A DNA stretch of 64,000 nt from Pseudomonas sp. AKS31 (GTDB lineage Bacteria > Pseudomonadota > Gammaproteobacteria > Pseudomonadales > Pseudomonadaceae): contig NZ_JAMLFX010000002.1 in NCBI RefSeq assembly GCF_023634765.1, positions 695,863-759,862 on the forward strand, read 5' to 3'. Every line of letters begins with the position of its first letter. Within the stretch, counting starts at the first letter, position 1. Positions 16,402 through 25,323 of this stretch are shown piece by piece. Below the pieces are notes generated by a model. It was not told the origin of the DNA and ran no database searches. It saw nothing but the letters and a program-made list of their open reading frames with translations. The position numbers and the translations under genes were made by a program.

Positions 16402-17105
16402 GAGCGACTGACCTTGGCGGTGAACAGATAACCACCGTTGCGCACGGTTCGAATCAGGTCCGGGCGCTTGCTGTCCGGCTCGATCTTGCGCCGCAAGCGG
16501 CTGACTTGCACATCGATGCTGCGATCAATGGCGTCATGGCCATGGCCGTGAGTCAGGTCGATCAACTGCTCGCGGGTAAGGATTCGCTGCGGATGATCGA
16601 GGAACACCACGAGCAAATCGAACTCGCCGCCGGACAGCGGAATCATCACGTTTTCCGGGGAGCGCAGTTCGCGGCAGGTGATGTCCAGACGCCAACCGGC
16701 GAACGCAATCACCGGGCGCGACGGCTCCACCGGGCTGCGCTGTTCAGCGGCGCGACGCTGCAAGGCACGTACGCGAGCGAGCAGTTCCTGCGGGGCAAAT
16801 GGTTTGGTCAGGTAATCGTCGGCGCCCAGTTCCAGCCCGACAATGCGATCACTCAGTTCGGCCATGGCGGTGAGCATGATGATCGGAATGCCCAATTGCG
16901 CGCGCACCTTCTGGCACAGGCTCAGGCCGCTTTCGCCGGGCATCATCAGATCAAGAATGATCGTGTCCGGACGGTTCTGCGCGATTGCCGCCCACATGGC
17001 TTCGCCGTGGGACGCCACGTCGACTTCATAGGCGTGCTGCACGAAGAACTTCTTCAGCAGCGCGAGGATTTCCACGTCGTCGTCGACGAACAGCAGTCTG
17101 CTCAC
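16398..17105 (-). CDS. OmpR-family response regulator
   Basis: The protein has 235 residues. The receiver domain shows VDDDVEIL (acidic pocket), phosphoacceptor Asp in IILDLMMPG, and the conserved Thr and Lys in MLTAMAE and YLTKPFAP. The C-terminal winged helix ends with the usual DVQVSRLRRKIEPD and RTVRNGGYLF. It is the first gene of a two-gene operon with the downstream kinase. Confidence 0.93.
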   Translation of the reverse strand: MSRLLFVDDDVEILALLKKFFVQHAYEVDVASHGEAMWAAIAQNRPDTIILDLMMPGESGLSLCQKVRAQLGIPIIMLTAMAELSDRIVGLELGADDYLTKPFAPQELLARVRALQRRAAEQRSPVEPSRPVIAFAGWRLDITCRELRSPENVMIPLSGGEFDLLVVFLDHPQRILTREQLIDLTHGHGHDAIDRSIDVQVSRLRRKIEPDSKRPDLIRTVRNGGYLFTAKVSRS

Positions 17106-17267
17106 AGTTACAGATCCATGCGGCGAAAAAACGCCAATCTAAAGCCATTTCGCCGCCCGGGTCATTTATTTCAATCGAGCAACATTTCTACGCGCCAGAC
17201 ATCAAGCGGACATCCTCCGGCAAAACCGCGCTGGCATTCTGCGGCCATTCCAATCCAGGGGGTTCGC

Positions 17268-17585
17268 ATGAAGCTATTGAACGACAACCACTGCGCCGAG
17301 GGGCACAGCAGCAACCGGCCCTTGATCCTCAGCCAGCGCACCGCCGCACTCGGCCCTGATACGCCGATTGTGTTTCAGGAGTCGTGCCTGGGCGTGTCCA
17401 GCGATCAGAGCCGGATCGTCCTGCGCCGCTATTTCGAGCAGTTCAGCCCGACCAATGCGCACTGGGTCGAGTACGTCCACAGCATTGCCGCTGCCGACCT
17501 CATCCAATGGATCATGACCCACGGCCAGTTGCACATCGAGTGCTCGGACAGCATCGCCACGCAACCTCACAAGGAAACCCGTTAA
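17268..17585 (+). CDS. small protein of unknown function
   Basis: The protein has 105 residues from MKLLNDNHCAEGH, chosen because CAGGGGG precedes this ATG. I do not recognise a family. The sequence is soluble-looking and contains two Cys and several His near the ends. Its TAA overlaps the ATG of the following lipoprotein gene (TAATG), so the two are probably co-expressed. It is divergent from the response regulator gene, 162 bases away. Confidence 0.6.
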   Translation: MKLLNDNHCAEGHSSNRPLILSQRTAALGPDTPIVFQESCLGVSSDQSRIVLRRYFEQFSPTNAHWVEYVHSIAAADLIQWIMTHGQLHIECSDSIATQPHKETR

Positions 17586-18244
17586 TGACCCGCACGCGTT
17601 CGCTGTCGCTGGCCCTCGCCGCCACCCTGAGCCTGGCGGCCTGCACCAATAACAAGGTCGAGCACAGCGGCTTTCTGCGTGACTACAGCGTGTTGACCGA
17701 GCGCCAGTCGCCGTCCGGCGAGTCTGTGCTGGCGTGGGTCAGCCCGGCGCTCGCCCGGGGCCGATACACCCAGGTTTACCTGGCGCCAAGCCAGTTTTAC
17801 CCAAGTGCCGAGCCGACGCCGCGGATTCCGCTGAGCACACTGTCCGGCGTCACTGACTACTACGATGCGGCGCTGCGGCTGGAGTTGGGTAAAGTCATGC
17901 ATCTGGTCAACCAACCGGGGCCGAACACCCTGGTGGTGCGCCCCGCCATCACTCAAGTGGCGACCAGCACACAGGGTTTGCGCTTTTATGAGTGGCTGCC
18001 GGTCACCCTCGTCGCTGCCGGCGTGAGCACGGCGGCCGGTATTCGCGATCAGGACAGCCAAGTCGCCACCGAGGTGTCGTTCGAGGACGGTTCGACCGGC
18101 GAAGTGATTGCCGAAGTGGTACGCAAAGGCACCGGCGTGCCGCTGGAGAACGACAAGCAGGTGTTGACCGCCGACGACGTCAAAGTGGTGCTGGATGGCT
18201 GGGCCAGCGACCTTGGCAAATCCTACGCAACCCTGCGCCGGTAA
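17585..18244 (+). CDS. DUF3313 family lipoprotein
   Basis: The protein has 219 residues. A signal peptide ends in the lipobox LSLAAC with the lipidated Cys at residue 20. The body (SGFLRDYSVL, VLAWVSPALARGRYTQVYLAPSQFYP, ending DGWASDLGKSYATLRR) matches the pattern of DUF3313 lipoproteins, whose function is not established. It is translationally coupled to the small gene upstream. A repeat hairpin follows 12 bases after the stop. Confidence 0.82.
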   Translation: MTRTRSLSLALAATLSLAACTNNKVEHSGFLRDYSVLTERQSPSGESVLAWVSPALARGRYTQVYLAPSQFYPSAEPTPRIPLSTLSGVTDYYDAALRLELGKVMHLVNQPGPNTLVVRPAITQVATSTQGLRFYEWLPVTLVAAGVSTAAGIRDQDSQVATEVSFEDGSTGEVIAEVVRKGTGVPLENDKQVLTADDVKVVLDGWASDLGKSYATLRR

Positions 18245-18255
18245 CTACATTCCCC

Positions 18256-18363
18256 TGTAGGAGCTGCCGAAGGCTGCGATCTTGTTGGGACGCGGAGCGT
18301 CCCCGGCTGCATTCCCACGCAGAGCGTGGGAACGATCACTCGCAGCCTTCGGCAGCTCCTACA
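18256..18363. repeat. family A palindromic repeat pair with a family D repeat inside
   Basis: The outer arms tgtaggagctgccgaaggct and its complement close a long hairpin. The interior carries a second, unrelated palindrome, attcccacgcagagcgtggg, also found at 29441-29553. It resembles one repeat nested in another and may act as a transcription end for the lipoprotein gene. Confidence 0.8.
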
Positions 18364-18493
18364 CAGATGCGTCAGGAAAAAAAGCGCCGGGCAGTGAATT
18401 ATTTCGTGTCCTCATGTATCTGAGCCAAAGAGTACGCGCCATCAAAAAGATGGCATCTACGCGGCACGATGGATCAGCAAAGAGAAGACCCGG

Positions 18494-19996
18494 ATGAAAT
18501 CACGCAAGAAAACCGTCAAGCCGATCGGCCTGAACGACATCACCATTGTCGACGACGCCAAGATGCGCAAGGCGATCACCGCTGCCGCGCTGGGCAATGC
18601 CATGGAATGGTTCGACTTTGGTGTCTACGGCTTCGTCGCCTATGTGCTCGGCAAAGTGTTCTTCCCCGGCGCCGACCCCGGCACCCAGATGATCGCCGCG
18701 CTGGCGACGTTCTCGGTGCCCTTCCTGATCCGACCGCTGGGCGGCTTGTTCTTCGGCGCCTTGGGCGACAAATACGGGCGACAGAAAGTCCTCGCCGCGA
18801 CCATCGTGATCATGTCGCTGAGCACTTTCGCCATTGGCCTGATTCCGTCCTATGCCTCGATCGGCATCTGGGCGCCGATCCTGCTGTTGTTGGCGAAAAT
18901 GGCTCAGGGCTTCTCGGTAGGCGGTGAATACACCGGCGCGTCGATCTTCGTCGCCGAATATGCGCCGGACCGCAAGCGCGGCTTCCTCGGCAGTTGGCTG
19001 GATTTCGGCTCGATTGCCGGTTTCGTCCTCGGCGCCGGCGTTGTCGTGTTGATCTCGACGACCCTGGGCGAAGCGAAGTTCGAGGAATGGGGCTGGCGTC
19101 TGCCGTTCTTCCTTGCGTTGCCGCTGGGCATGATCGGCCTCTATCTGCGTCACGCCCTGGAAGAAACCCCGGCGTTCCAGCAGCACGTCGAAAAGCTTGA
19201 GCAAGGTGACCGCGAAGGCTTGGCCGGTGGCCCGAAAGTCTCGTTCAAGGAGGTCGCGACCAAACACTGGCGCAGCTTGATGACCTGCATCGGCGTGGTG
19301 GCGGTGACCAACGTCACCTACTACATGCTGCTCACCTACATGCCGAGTTACCTGTCGCACAACCTGCATTACAGCGAAAACCGTGGCGTGCTGATCATCA
19401 TCGCGATCATGGTCGGCATGCTCTTCGTACAACCGGCGATTGGCTTTATCAGCGACAAGATCGGCCGCAAGCCTTTCATCGTGGTTGGCAGCATCGGTTT
19501 GTTCATTCTGGCCATTCCGGCGTTCATGCTGATCAACAGCGGCAAGATCGGTTTGATCTTCGCCGGCCTGCTGATGCTGGCCGTGCTGCTGAACTTCTTT
19601 ATCGGGGTCATGGCCTCCACCCTGCCAGCGATGTTCCCCACGCACATTCGCTATAGCGCACTGGCCGCTGCGTTCAACGTCTCGGTATTGATTGCCGGCC
19701 TGACCCCGACCGTGGTCGCCTGGCTGGTCGAGAGCACCAATAATCTGTACATGCCGGCGTATTACCTGATGGTCATCGCCGTGGTCGGTCTGGTCACTGG
19801 TGTGACGATGAAAGAAACCGCGAACAAACCGTTGCGTGGCGCCGCGCCGGCAGCCTCGGACCTTGAGGAAGCCAAGGAACTGCTACAGGAACATCACGAC
19901 AACATCGAGCAGAAAATCGAAGACATCGACGCCGAAATCGCCGCGCTGGAAGCCAAGCGCAAGGAACTGGCGCAGCAGCATCCAAGGATTGACTGA
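18494..19996 (+). CDS. proP: ProP-like glycine betaine/proline:H+ symporter
   Basis: This 500-residue MFS transporter has 12 transmembrane segments. It carries ITAAALGNAMEWFDFGVYGFVA at helix 1, GALGDKYGRQKVLA (MFS signature loop), and MAQGFSVGGEYTGASIFVAEYAP. The C-terminal cytoplasmic tail (about residues 455-495, LLQEHHDNIEQKIEDIDAEIAALEAKRKEL) has the heptad pattern of the antiparallel coiled coil that tunes osmosensing in E. coli ProP. It imports betaine, proline or related osmolytes. The transcript probably ends at the hairpin 20011-20038. Confidence 0.9.
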   Translation: MKSRKKTVKPIGLNDITIVDDAKMRKAITAAALGNAMEWFDFGVYGFVAYVLGKVFFPGADPGTQMIAALATFSVPFLIRPLGGLFFGALGDKYGRQKVLAATIVIMSLSTFAIGLIPSYASIGIWAPILLLLAKMAQGFSVGGEYTGASIFVAEYAPDRKRGFLGSWLDFGSIAGFVLGAGVVVLISTTLGEAKFEEWGWRLPFFLALPLGMIGLYLRHALEETPAFQQHVEKLEQGDREGLAGGPKVSFKEVATKHWRSLMTCIGVVAVTNVTYYMLLTYMPSYLSHNLHYSENRGVLIIIAIMVGMLFVQPAIGFISDKIGRKPFIVVGSIGLFILAIPAFMLINSGKIGLIFAGLLMLAVLLNFFIGVMASTLPAMFPTHIRYSALAAAFNVSVLIAGLTPTVVAWLVESTNNLYMPAYYLMVIAVVGLVTGVTMKETANKPLRGAAPAASDLEEAKELLQEHHDNIEQKIEDIDAEIAALEAKRKELAQQHPRID

Positions 19997-20010
19997 CTCC
20001 GCGCAACAAC

Positions 20011-20038
20011 CACAAACCCGGCACTCGCCGGGTTTGTG
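20011..20038. terminator. stem-loop terminator candidate
   Basis: The 12-bp arms cacaaacccggc / gccgggtttgtg have a 4-base loop and lie just after the proP stop. It lacks a U tract and so may be a processing or stabilising hairpin. Confidence 0.55.
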
Positions 20039-20167
20039 CCATCTGAAGCACGGGCGATGCGCGGGCCAGTGGAGAAGTTGTTGCCGATTTTCAAAGGCTA
20101 TGACGTGGCGGGCGTGACATGCTCGCGCAGATACAAGGGTGTGTACCGAAAGCCTTAAGCCGCTCAG

Positions 20168-20734
20168 TCAAGGCGCGTTGACCACCACATACGTCACATC
20201 ACTGCCCTGATACTGCGGCTGGTACCAGGTCGAGCCGCATTGCATGTAGGCGACGTTGTACTGAATCACCTGCACGCAACTGCTGGGCATTTGCGCCGGG
20301 GTAAAGATCGCCCCTACCACCGCCGCAGTGGCCGCGACGGTTGCCGTTACCGCCACTGCGGCCGCCACCGGATGGTAGTGATCGTCGTAGCCATAACGGC
20401 CATGGCCGTCGACATCAATATCGACATCGCGACTGTTGTCGATGATGACGTTGCGGTTGCCGTTATTGACGTTCGTGCGGTTACCCACGTTGTTGCCGGC
20501 ATTGACCCGATTGCCCGAATTGACCCGATTGCCGGCACTGACATTGTTGGTGCGCTGCGGCGCATTGATCCGCTGCGCCCGTTGCGCATTCGGCGCCGGG
20601 GCGCGGTTGACGTTGGCGCGGGCATGTCCTTGGGCGCGTTGCCCCCGGGCATCGGCTTCGGCGACATAACCGGCGGTCAGCAGTGTGGCGGCGGCCAGCG
20701 ACAACAACAGACTCCACGTCATCGACTTGCTCAT
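20168..20734 (-). CDS. exported Asn/Arg-rich protein of unknown function
   Basis: The protein has about 188 residues from MSKSMTWSLL, which begins a signal peptide (SLLLSLAAATLLTAGYVAEADA). The mature N-terminal half is low-complexity and rich in Asn, Arg, Ala and Gln, with repeated GNRVNxGNR units (NRVNSGNRVNAGNNVGNR). A hydrophobic Ala/Val stretch and a conserved-looking C-terminal module with two Cys (PSSCVQVIQYNVAYMQCGSTWYQPQ) follow. Its start is one base from the stop of the DUF2092 gene, so they are likely one operon. Function unknown. Confidence 0.72.
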   Translation of the reverse strand: MSKSMTWSLLLSLAAATLLTAGYVAEADARGQRAQGHARANVNRAPAPNAQRAQRINAPQRTNNVSAGNRVNSGNRVNAGNNVGNRTNVNNGNRNVIIDNSRDVDIDVDGHGRYGYDDHYHPVAAAVAVTATVAATAAVVGAIFTPAQMPSSCVQVIQYNVAYMQCGSTWYQPQYQGSDVTYVVVNAP

Positions 20735-20735
20735 G

Positions 20736-21524
20736 TCACTGCCCTCCCTGATCGCTGGCCTGTTTAAACGCAATTGCCACATCGCCTTTGCCCGGTTTGA
20801 AGGTGAACTGCGTATCCGGGATGGTCGGCTTGAGGTTCCACCGATACACCGCGCTGTACTCGGGAAAGCTCTTCTCGTCCGTGGTGGTGATCACCAGTTT
20901 GCACGGCAAGGGTTTATCGGAACGGGTCAGCCACAATTGCCAGTCGATGCCCTCCTGGCGAAACGCCAAATGGTCGCAGAGCTGGCCCTTGATGATCGAC
21001 GGGCCGACATACAGCGCGGCTTTCAAGGCGTCGATCTGCGCCTGATCACTGCCGAACAGAAACAGATCCTCCATCGGTACCTGCACACCGTAGAAGTTCT
21101 CGACCTTGTGCAGGGTTTCCGCCACGGTGGCCGGGGCGTCGACAGTGGTGTAGTACTTCAGGTACGGCGAATACTGGGTGAGTTTTTTGCCGTTATAGAA
21201 AAACTCGCGGGTGCGCACATCGCCTTCGCTTTTCGCATACAAACGATCGTGGCCGACCACTTTCAGGGTATTGGCGGACTCGGTCTTGATCTTCTGCCCG
21301 GATTCCAGAACCGTGTCGCGCGAGACTTCGGCATCGACCTGGAATTTCGGCAGGCTGCGCAGGTAGTTGCCCATATCGATGAGCTTGTCGACCACGTGCG
21401 GGTTGATCAGCGGCGCATCGTCGGTGGCCTCCGGAGGCGGCGCGGCCGGTGGGTCTTCAGCGCGGGCTCCCGGCGCGAGAACCAGTGTGAACATCAGGCA
21501 GACGATACTGGCTGGGGCTTTCAT
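20736..21524 (-). CDS. DUF2092 family periplasmic protein
   Basis: The protein has 262 residues with a signal peptide cleaved after GARA. The body shows features of DUF2092 proteins: VVDKLIDMGNYLRSLPKFQV, a predominantly beta LolA/LppX-like fold, and a final FTFKPGKGDVAIAF strand. Such proteins are thought to sit in the periplasm; a ligand has not been established. It is co-directional and nearly contiguous with the exported Asn-rich protein downstream. Confidence 0.82.
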   Translation of the reverse strand: MKAPASIVCLMFTLVLAPGARAEDPPAAPPPEATDDAPLINPHVVDKLIDMGNYLRSLPKFQVDAEVSRDTVLESGQKIKTESANTLKVVGHDRLYAKSEGDVRTREFFYNGKKLTQYSPYLKYYTTVDAPATVAETLHKVENFYGVQVPMEDLFLFGSDQAQIDALKAALYVGPSIIKGQLCDHLAFRQEGIDWQLWLTRSDKPLPCKLVITTTDEKSFPEYSAVYRWNLKPTIPDTQFTFKPGKGDVAIAFKQASDQGGQ

Positions 21525-21632
21525 CGGTTCCGCTCCTGTCCCTGCGTGGGCGTTGCGCCCGAAGGGCGACTGACTGACCAGCCTAGACGTCCGCTCAGGT
21601 GTACGCCAATGCGTCAGCGATTGGGGTGAGTG

Positions 21633-22748
21633 TCACGGCAGGTTTTCTTTGCGCTGGCTCTCCAGAAGCTCGGTGATATCGGCCGGTTGATACACCCAGC
21701 CGATGAACAATTCATAGCCAACCGCCAGAATCACCGGCCCGGTGAACAAACCGATAATGCCGCTGGTGACCATGCCCCCGAGCGCGCCGATCAGTACGAC
21801 CGGCATCGGCACCGCGACGCCGCGTCCCAGCAGCATCGGTTTGAGCACGTTGTCGGCAAGCCCGGCAATCGCCATCCACACCGCAAAGATAATTGTGCTG
21901 GCGCTGACCCCGTCCACGGCGAAGACATAAATCACGATGGGCAGCGTGATCAGCAACACCGGCAATTGGGTGATGCCCAGCAGCAACACCATCAAAGCGA
22001 GAATGCCGGCAGCCGGTACGCCCATGACCACCAACGCCACGCCCACCAGCAACATCTGAATAAACGCGATGCCAACCACGCCCTGCGCCACGGCGCGGAT
22101 GGTTGCCGTGCACAGTTCGGCGATCTGCGGGCCACGCACGGGGCCGGAAATGCGTGTGGTGATAGCCACCGCTGTCCGGTGGCCGCGCTCGCCGTGGTGC
22201 ATGATCAACCCGGCGACGATCAAGGCAATCACAAACACCACGATGCCTGCGCCGACGCCGGCAGCTTGATGCAACACCACTTTGCTCCAGTCCTTGAGGT
22301 GCGGCGCCAATTCCTGAAACGCCCAGCTCAGGTCTTGCGAAGCGTGCATCCAGATGCCGTAAAGCGGCGCGCCAATCAGCGGCCAGTCTTCGATACTGGC
22401 CGGTGGCGGCGGTATTTCGAACTGCCCCGCCTCGAACGTGTGCATGCTGCCCTTGATCGAATCGGCGATCGAAGCACCCAGCAGGCTCAACGGCAGCATC
22501 AGAATCACCAGGCCCACCAGCACCAGAATGATTGCCGCCCAGCCGTAGCGATTACCGAGTTTTGCACCCAGCAGCTGATTCAGCGGATACAGCGTGACGG
22601 CCAGGATCAGCGCCCAGAGCATGACATTCAGAAACGGATGGAAAATGTCGTAGCAGAACAGCACCAGAATGGTGATCAGACCCGCGCGTATGAGTACGTC
22701 AAGCAACGCTCTGGAACTCTGAAACGCTATCAGCGGTTTGTCTTCCAT
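21633..22748 (-). CDS. AI-2E family transporter (PerM-like permease)
   Basis: This 371-residue integral membrane protein has about seven to eight hydrophobic segments. The N-terminal pair (VLIRAGLITILVLFCYDIF, NVMLWALILAVTLYPLNQLL), the long extracytoplasmic region and the C-terminal GALGGMVTSGIIGLFTGPVILAVGY are typical of the AI-2E/PerM family. Despite the name, most members have no shown role in autoinducer-2 export. A homologue is called an Na+(Li+)/H+ antiporter, so the substrate here is open. Confidence 0.86.
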   Translation of the reverse strand: MEDKPLIAFQSSRALLDVLIRAGLITILVLFCYDIFHPFLNVMLWALILAVTLYPLNQLLGAKLGNRYGWAAIILVLVGLVILMLPLSLLGASIADSIKGSMHTFEAGQFEIPPPPASIEDWPLIGAPLYGIWMHASQDLSWAFQELAPHLKDWSKVVLHQAAGVGAGIVVFVIALIVAGLIMHHGERGHRTAVAITTRISGPVRGPQIAELCTATIRAVAQGVVGIAFIQMLLVGVALVVMGVPAAGILALMVLLLGITQLPVLLITLPIVIYVFAVDGVSASTIIFAVWMAIAGLADNVLKPMLLGRGVAVPMPVVLIGALGGMVTSGIIGLFTGPVILAVGYELFIGWVYQPADITELLESQRKENLP

Positions 22749-22820
22749 GTCGGCGCTCCTGGGTGGGCCATCGATGAACCGCTGTGAGCCTAGTTCACTT
22801 CCGGCACATCGTCTTTTGCC

Positions 22821-23426
22821 TTAGCGCTCCAACATGCCGTGACACAACAGATTCAGAACCCCGCGCATGTGCATGGCGTGCGCGGTGCGGTCTGGCAATT
22901 CCTGCGTGGCCAGGCGAATAAACGCCATGTTCGCGTACTGGTTGAACAGCGTCGCCACCACGTCGAGATCGATCGATTCGCGCACTTTGCCGACCTGCTG
23001 GAAATGCAGGAGCAGCGCTTTCGTCTCTTCGATCACCGCGGCATTCCACGGGCTCATCGCCTCGGCCAACTCACCGGTCAGCAGAAACGGCGCCAGTTCC
23101 CGCCACAGCGAAGCCGGCATCGCTTGTAGCTGGTAATCGGTCATCAAGCCTTCGAACTCGCACAACGCCTCCAGCGGATCGCTGTTCTCGTCCAGATTCG
23201 CCCGCGCCTCGCGCATGGCTTGCTCGTCGGGTTGCTTGAGCAAGGCCAGCAGAATCTCCTGCTTGCCGCCGAAATAGTTGACCACGGTGGGCGCAGAAAC
23301 CCCCGCCTGCACGGCGATCTGGTCCAGCGTGGTGGCCGCAAAGCCATTGCGTTTGAACAACTCGAGCGCCGCCTCGGCAATCACCTGCCGGCGCTGTTCC
23401 TTCTGCCGCTCTCTGAGTCCGCTCAT
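22821..23426 (-). CDS. TetR family regulator
   Basis: The protein has about 201 residues from MSGLRERQKEQ, chosen because GAGG precedes this ATG. The N-terminal helix-turn-helix is clear (AALELFKRNGFAATTLDQIA, then VSAPTVVNYFGGKQEIL, about residues 15-55). The C-terminal ligand-binding domain is helical. It is divergent from the class III aminotransferase gene, with an inverted repeat between them, so it probably represses that gene and itself. Confidence 0.9.
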   Translation of the reverse strand: MSGLRERQKEQRRQVIAEAALELFKRNGFAATTLDQIAVQAGVSAPTVVNYFGGKQEILLALLKQPDEQAMREARANLDENSDPLEALCEFEGLMTDYQLQAMPASLWRELAPFLLTGELAEAMSPWNAAVIEETKALLLHFQQVGKVRESIDLDVVATLFNQYANMAFIRLATQELPDRTAHAMHMRGVLNLLCHGMLER

Positions 23427-23485
23427 GTTGCCTCTGATGATCCTTGCCAATGGCCCTCAGCCTACGGATATCTTTTTTCATCGAC

Positions 23486-23510
23486 AAATATTTTCTTTAC
23501 AAAAATATTT
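23486..23510. promoter_or_regulatory. 9-bp inverted repeat, candidate TetR operator
   Basis: The arms aaatatttt (23486-23494) and aaaatattt (23502-23510) are perfectly complementary with 7 bases between. They lie in the AT-rich divergent gap between the TetR gene and the aminotransferase gene. Confidence 0.6.
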
Positions 23511-23583
23511 TTAGATGACAAAACTTTATCCGTGCCGCGCTGCGACGAGCGCACCCACTTGCCCTTTGCTCTGGAGATCCGCC

Positions 23584-24966
23584 ATGTCCGCCGAATTCGA
23601 TTCGACCCGCAGTACCCGCGATTACCAAGCTTCTGACGCCGCTCACCACATCCACGCGTTCGTTGATCAGAAGGCCCTCAACGAGGAAGGCCCGCGAGTG
23701 ATGGTCAGCGGCGATCGTCTGGCGTTATGGGACAACGACGGCAATCGTTACCTGGACGGCATGTCCGGTCTGTGGTGCACCAACCTCGGTTACGGGCGCA
23801 AGGATCTCGCCGCTGCCGCGACCGCGCAGCTGGAACAACTGCCCTACTACAACATGTTCTTCCACACCACTCATCCGGCGGTGATCGAGCTGTCCGAACT
23901 GCTCTTCAGCCTGCTGCCCAAACACTACAGCCACGCGATCTACACCAACTCCGGCTCCGAAGCCAACGAAGTGCTGATCCGCACCGTGCGCAAGTTCTGG
24001 CAGGTGATGGGCAAGCCCGAGAAGAAAATCATGATCGGCCGCTGGAACGGTTACCACGGCTCGACCCTGGCGGCGACGGCGTTGGGCGGGATGAAGTTCA
24101 TGCATGAGATGGGTGGCACCATTCCTGATGTGGCGCACATCGATGAGCCGTACTGGTTTGCCCATGAAGGCAACCTGAGTCCGGAAGAATTCGGCCTGCT
24201 TGCCGCGCGACAACTGGAAGACAAGATTCTCGAGCTGGGCGCCGACAAGGTTGCCGCGTTCGTCGCCGAGCCGTTCCAGGGTGCGGGCGGCATGATTATT
24301 CCGCCGGCGACTTACTGGCCAGAGATTCAGCGCATCTGCCGTCAATACGATGTGCTGCTGTGTGCTGACGAAGTGATTGGCGGTTTTGGCCGTACCGGTG
24401 AATGGTTCGCCCATCAGGCGTTCGGTTTTGAGCCCGACACGCTGTCGATCGCCAAAGGCCTGACCTCCGGTTACATCCCCATGGGCGGGTTGATTCTGTC
24501 GCGGCGCATGGCCGAGGCGCTGGTGGAAAAAGGTGGCGTGTTTGCCCACGGCCTGACCTATTCCGGCCACCCGGTCGCGGCCGCCGTGGCGATTGCCAAC
24601 CTCAAGGCCCTGCGCGATGAGGGCGTGGTGAATCAGGTGAAAACCGACACTGGGCCTTATCTGCAGAACTGCCTGCGCGAAGTGTTTGGCAATCACCCGT
24701 TGGTGGGTGAGATTCAGGGCGTTGGCCTGGTGGCGGCTCTGCAGTTCGCTGAAGACAAGGCCAGCCGCAAGCGCTTTATCAATGAAAACGACATTGCCTG
24801 GCGTTGCCGCACGATCGGCTTTGAGGAAGGCTTGATCATTCGCTCGACATTGGGTCGGATGATCATGGCCCCGGCGTTGATTGCCACGCGCACGGAGCTG
24901 GATGAGTTGATCGACAAGACGCGGATTGCAGTGGATCGAACGGCGCGGGAGTACGGGGTGCTGTGA
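23584..24966 (+). CDS. class III aminotransferase (omega-aminotransferase type)
   Basis: The protein has 460 residues from MSAEFDSTRSTRDYQASD, preceded by CTGGAGA. The PLP-enzyme motifs are GMSGLWCTNLGYGR, YTNSGSEANE, WNGYHGSTLAATAL, LLCADEVIGGFGRTG and the Schiff-base Lys in SIAKGLTSGYIPMGG. The overall pattern fits Pseudomonas pyruvate-dependent transaminases for putrescine, beta-alanine or related omega-amines (SpuC-like). Substrate cannot be assigned from sequence alone. The divergent TetR gene suggests substrate-induced expression. Confidence 0.9.
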   Translation: MSAEFDSTRSTRDYQASDAAHHIHAFVDQKALNEEGPRVMVSGDRLALWDNDGNRYLDGMSGLWCTNLGYGRKDLAAAATAQLEQLPYYNMFFHTTHPAVIELSELLFSLLPKHYSHAIYTNSGSEANEVLIRTVRKFWQVMGKPEKKIMIGRWNGYHGSTLAATALGGMKFMHEMGGTIPDVAHIDEPYWFAHEGNLSPEEFGLLAARQLEDKILELGADKVAAFVAEPFQGAGGMIIPPATYWPEIQRICRQYDVLLCADEVIGGFGRTGEWFAHQAFGFEPDTLSIAKGLTSGYIPMGGLILSRRMAEALVEKGGVFAHGLTYSGHPVAAAVAIANLKALRDEGVVNQVKTDTGPYLQNCLREVFGNHPLVGEIQGVGLVAALQFAEDKASRKRFINENDIAWRCRTIGFEEGLIIRSTLGRMIMAPALIATRTELDELIDKTRIAVDRTAREYGVL

Positions 24967-25269
24967 TCGGCCAAGGTCATGCCTGCCTTCTGAGAACTCC
25001 ATAAATCCCTGTGGGAGCTGGCTTGCCAGCGATGGCGATAGTTCAGGAACATCATTATCGAATGTGCAGGCCTCATCGCTGGCAAGCCAGCTCCCACATG
25101 GATCTTCAGCGGACACGAATTCTGCATTCGTCGCAGATCCCCCGGGGGGGGGCCAGTCGGGTAGAAAATCGGTTGGAGATCAATCCCGCCGATTACTCCG
25201 CACGCCGCTTGGTGTTAAATAGGCGCCAGTCTTAACCTTGTCGCTTATAGCTGTGCAACGAGAACCGAT
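24967..25269. other. intergenic region between aminotransferase and amidase
   Basis: Apart from the REP pair, this gap contains a C5G9 homopolymer run (25139-25152) that is prone to slippage, then sequence without recognised signals. No gene was found until the mini-ORF at 25270. Confidence 0.5.
25011..25097. repeat. family B REP pair (inverted)
   Basis: gtgggagctggcttgccagc and its complement lie about 40 bases apart, forming a large hairpin downstream of the aminotransferase gene. Related copies are at 27074, 27213, 38846 and 40182. Confidence 0.85.
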
Positions 25270-25323
25270 ATGAACACCCACTCCAGGAAAAACACCCAAA
25301 TTCAAACAGCGGTGAGCGCATGA
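25270..25323 (+). CDS. 17-codon upstream mini-ORF coupled to amidase
   Basis: It encodes MNTHSRKNTQIQTAVSA, and its TGA overlaps the ATG of the amidase gene (ATGA). The ribosome-binding site (ACGAGA) is weak. It may be a leader that couples translation, or it may be fortuitous; the perfect overlap is the only support. Confidence 0.3.
   Translation: MNTHSRKNTQIQTAVSA

Noticed and set aside
21630..22787. Long plus-strand open frame opposite the AI-2E permease
   Set aside because: The His/Gln-rich composition is typical of the shadow of a hydrophobic gene; the minus-strand permease is clearly coding.
25139..25152. C5G9 run as a phase-variable promoter element
   Set aside because: It is about 170 bases from the amidase start with no promoter elements around it; kept only as a slippage-prone tract.
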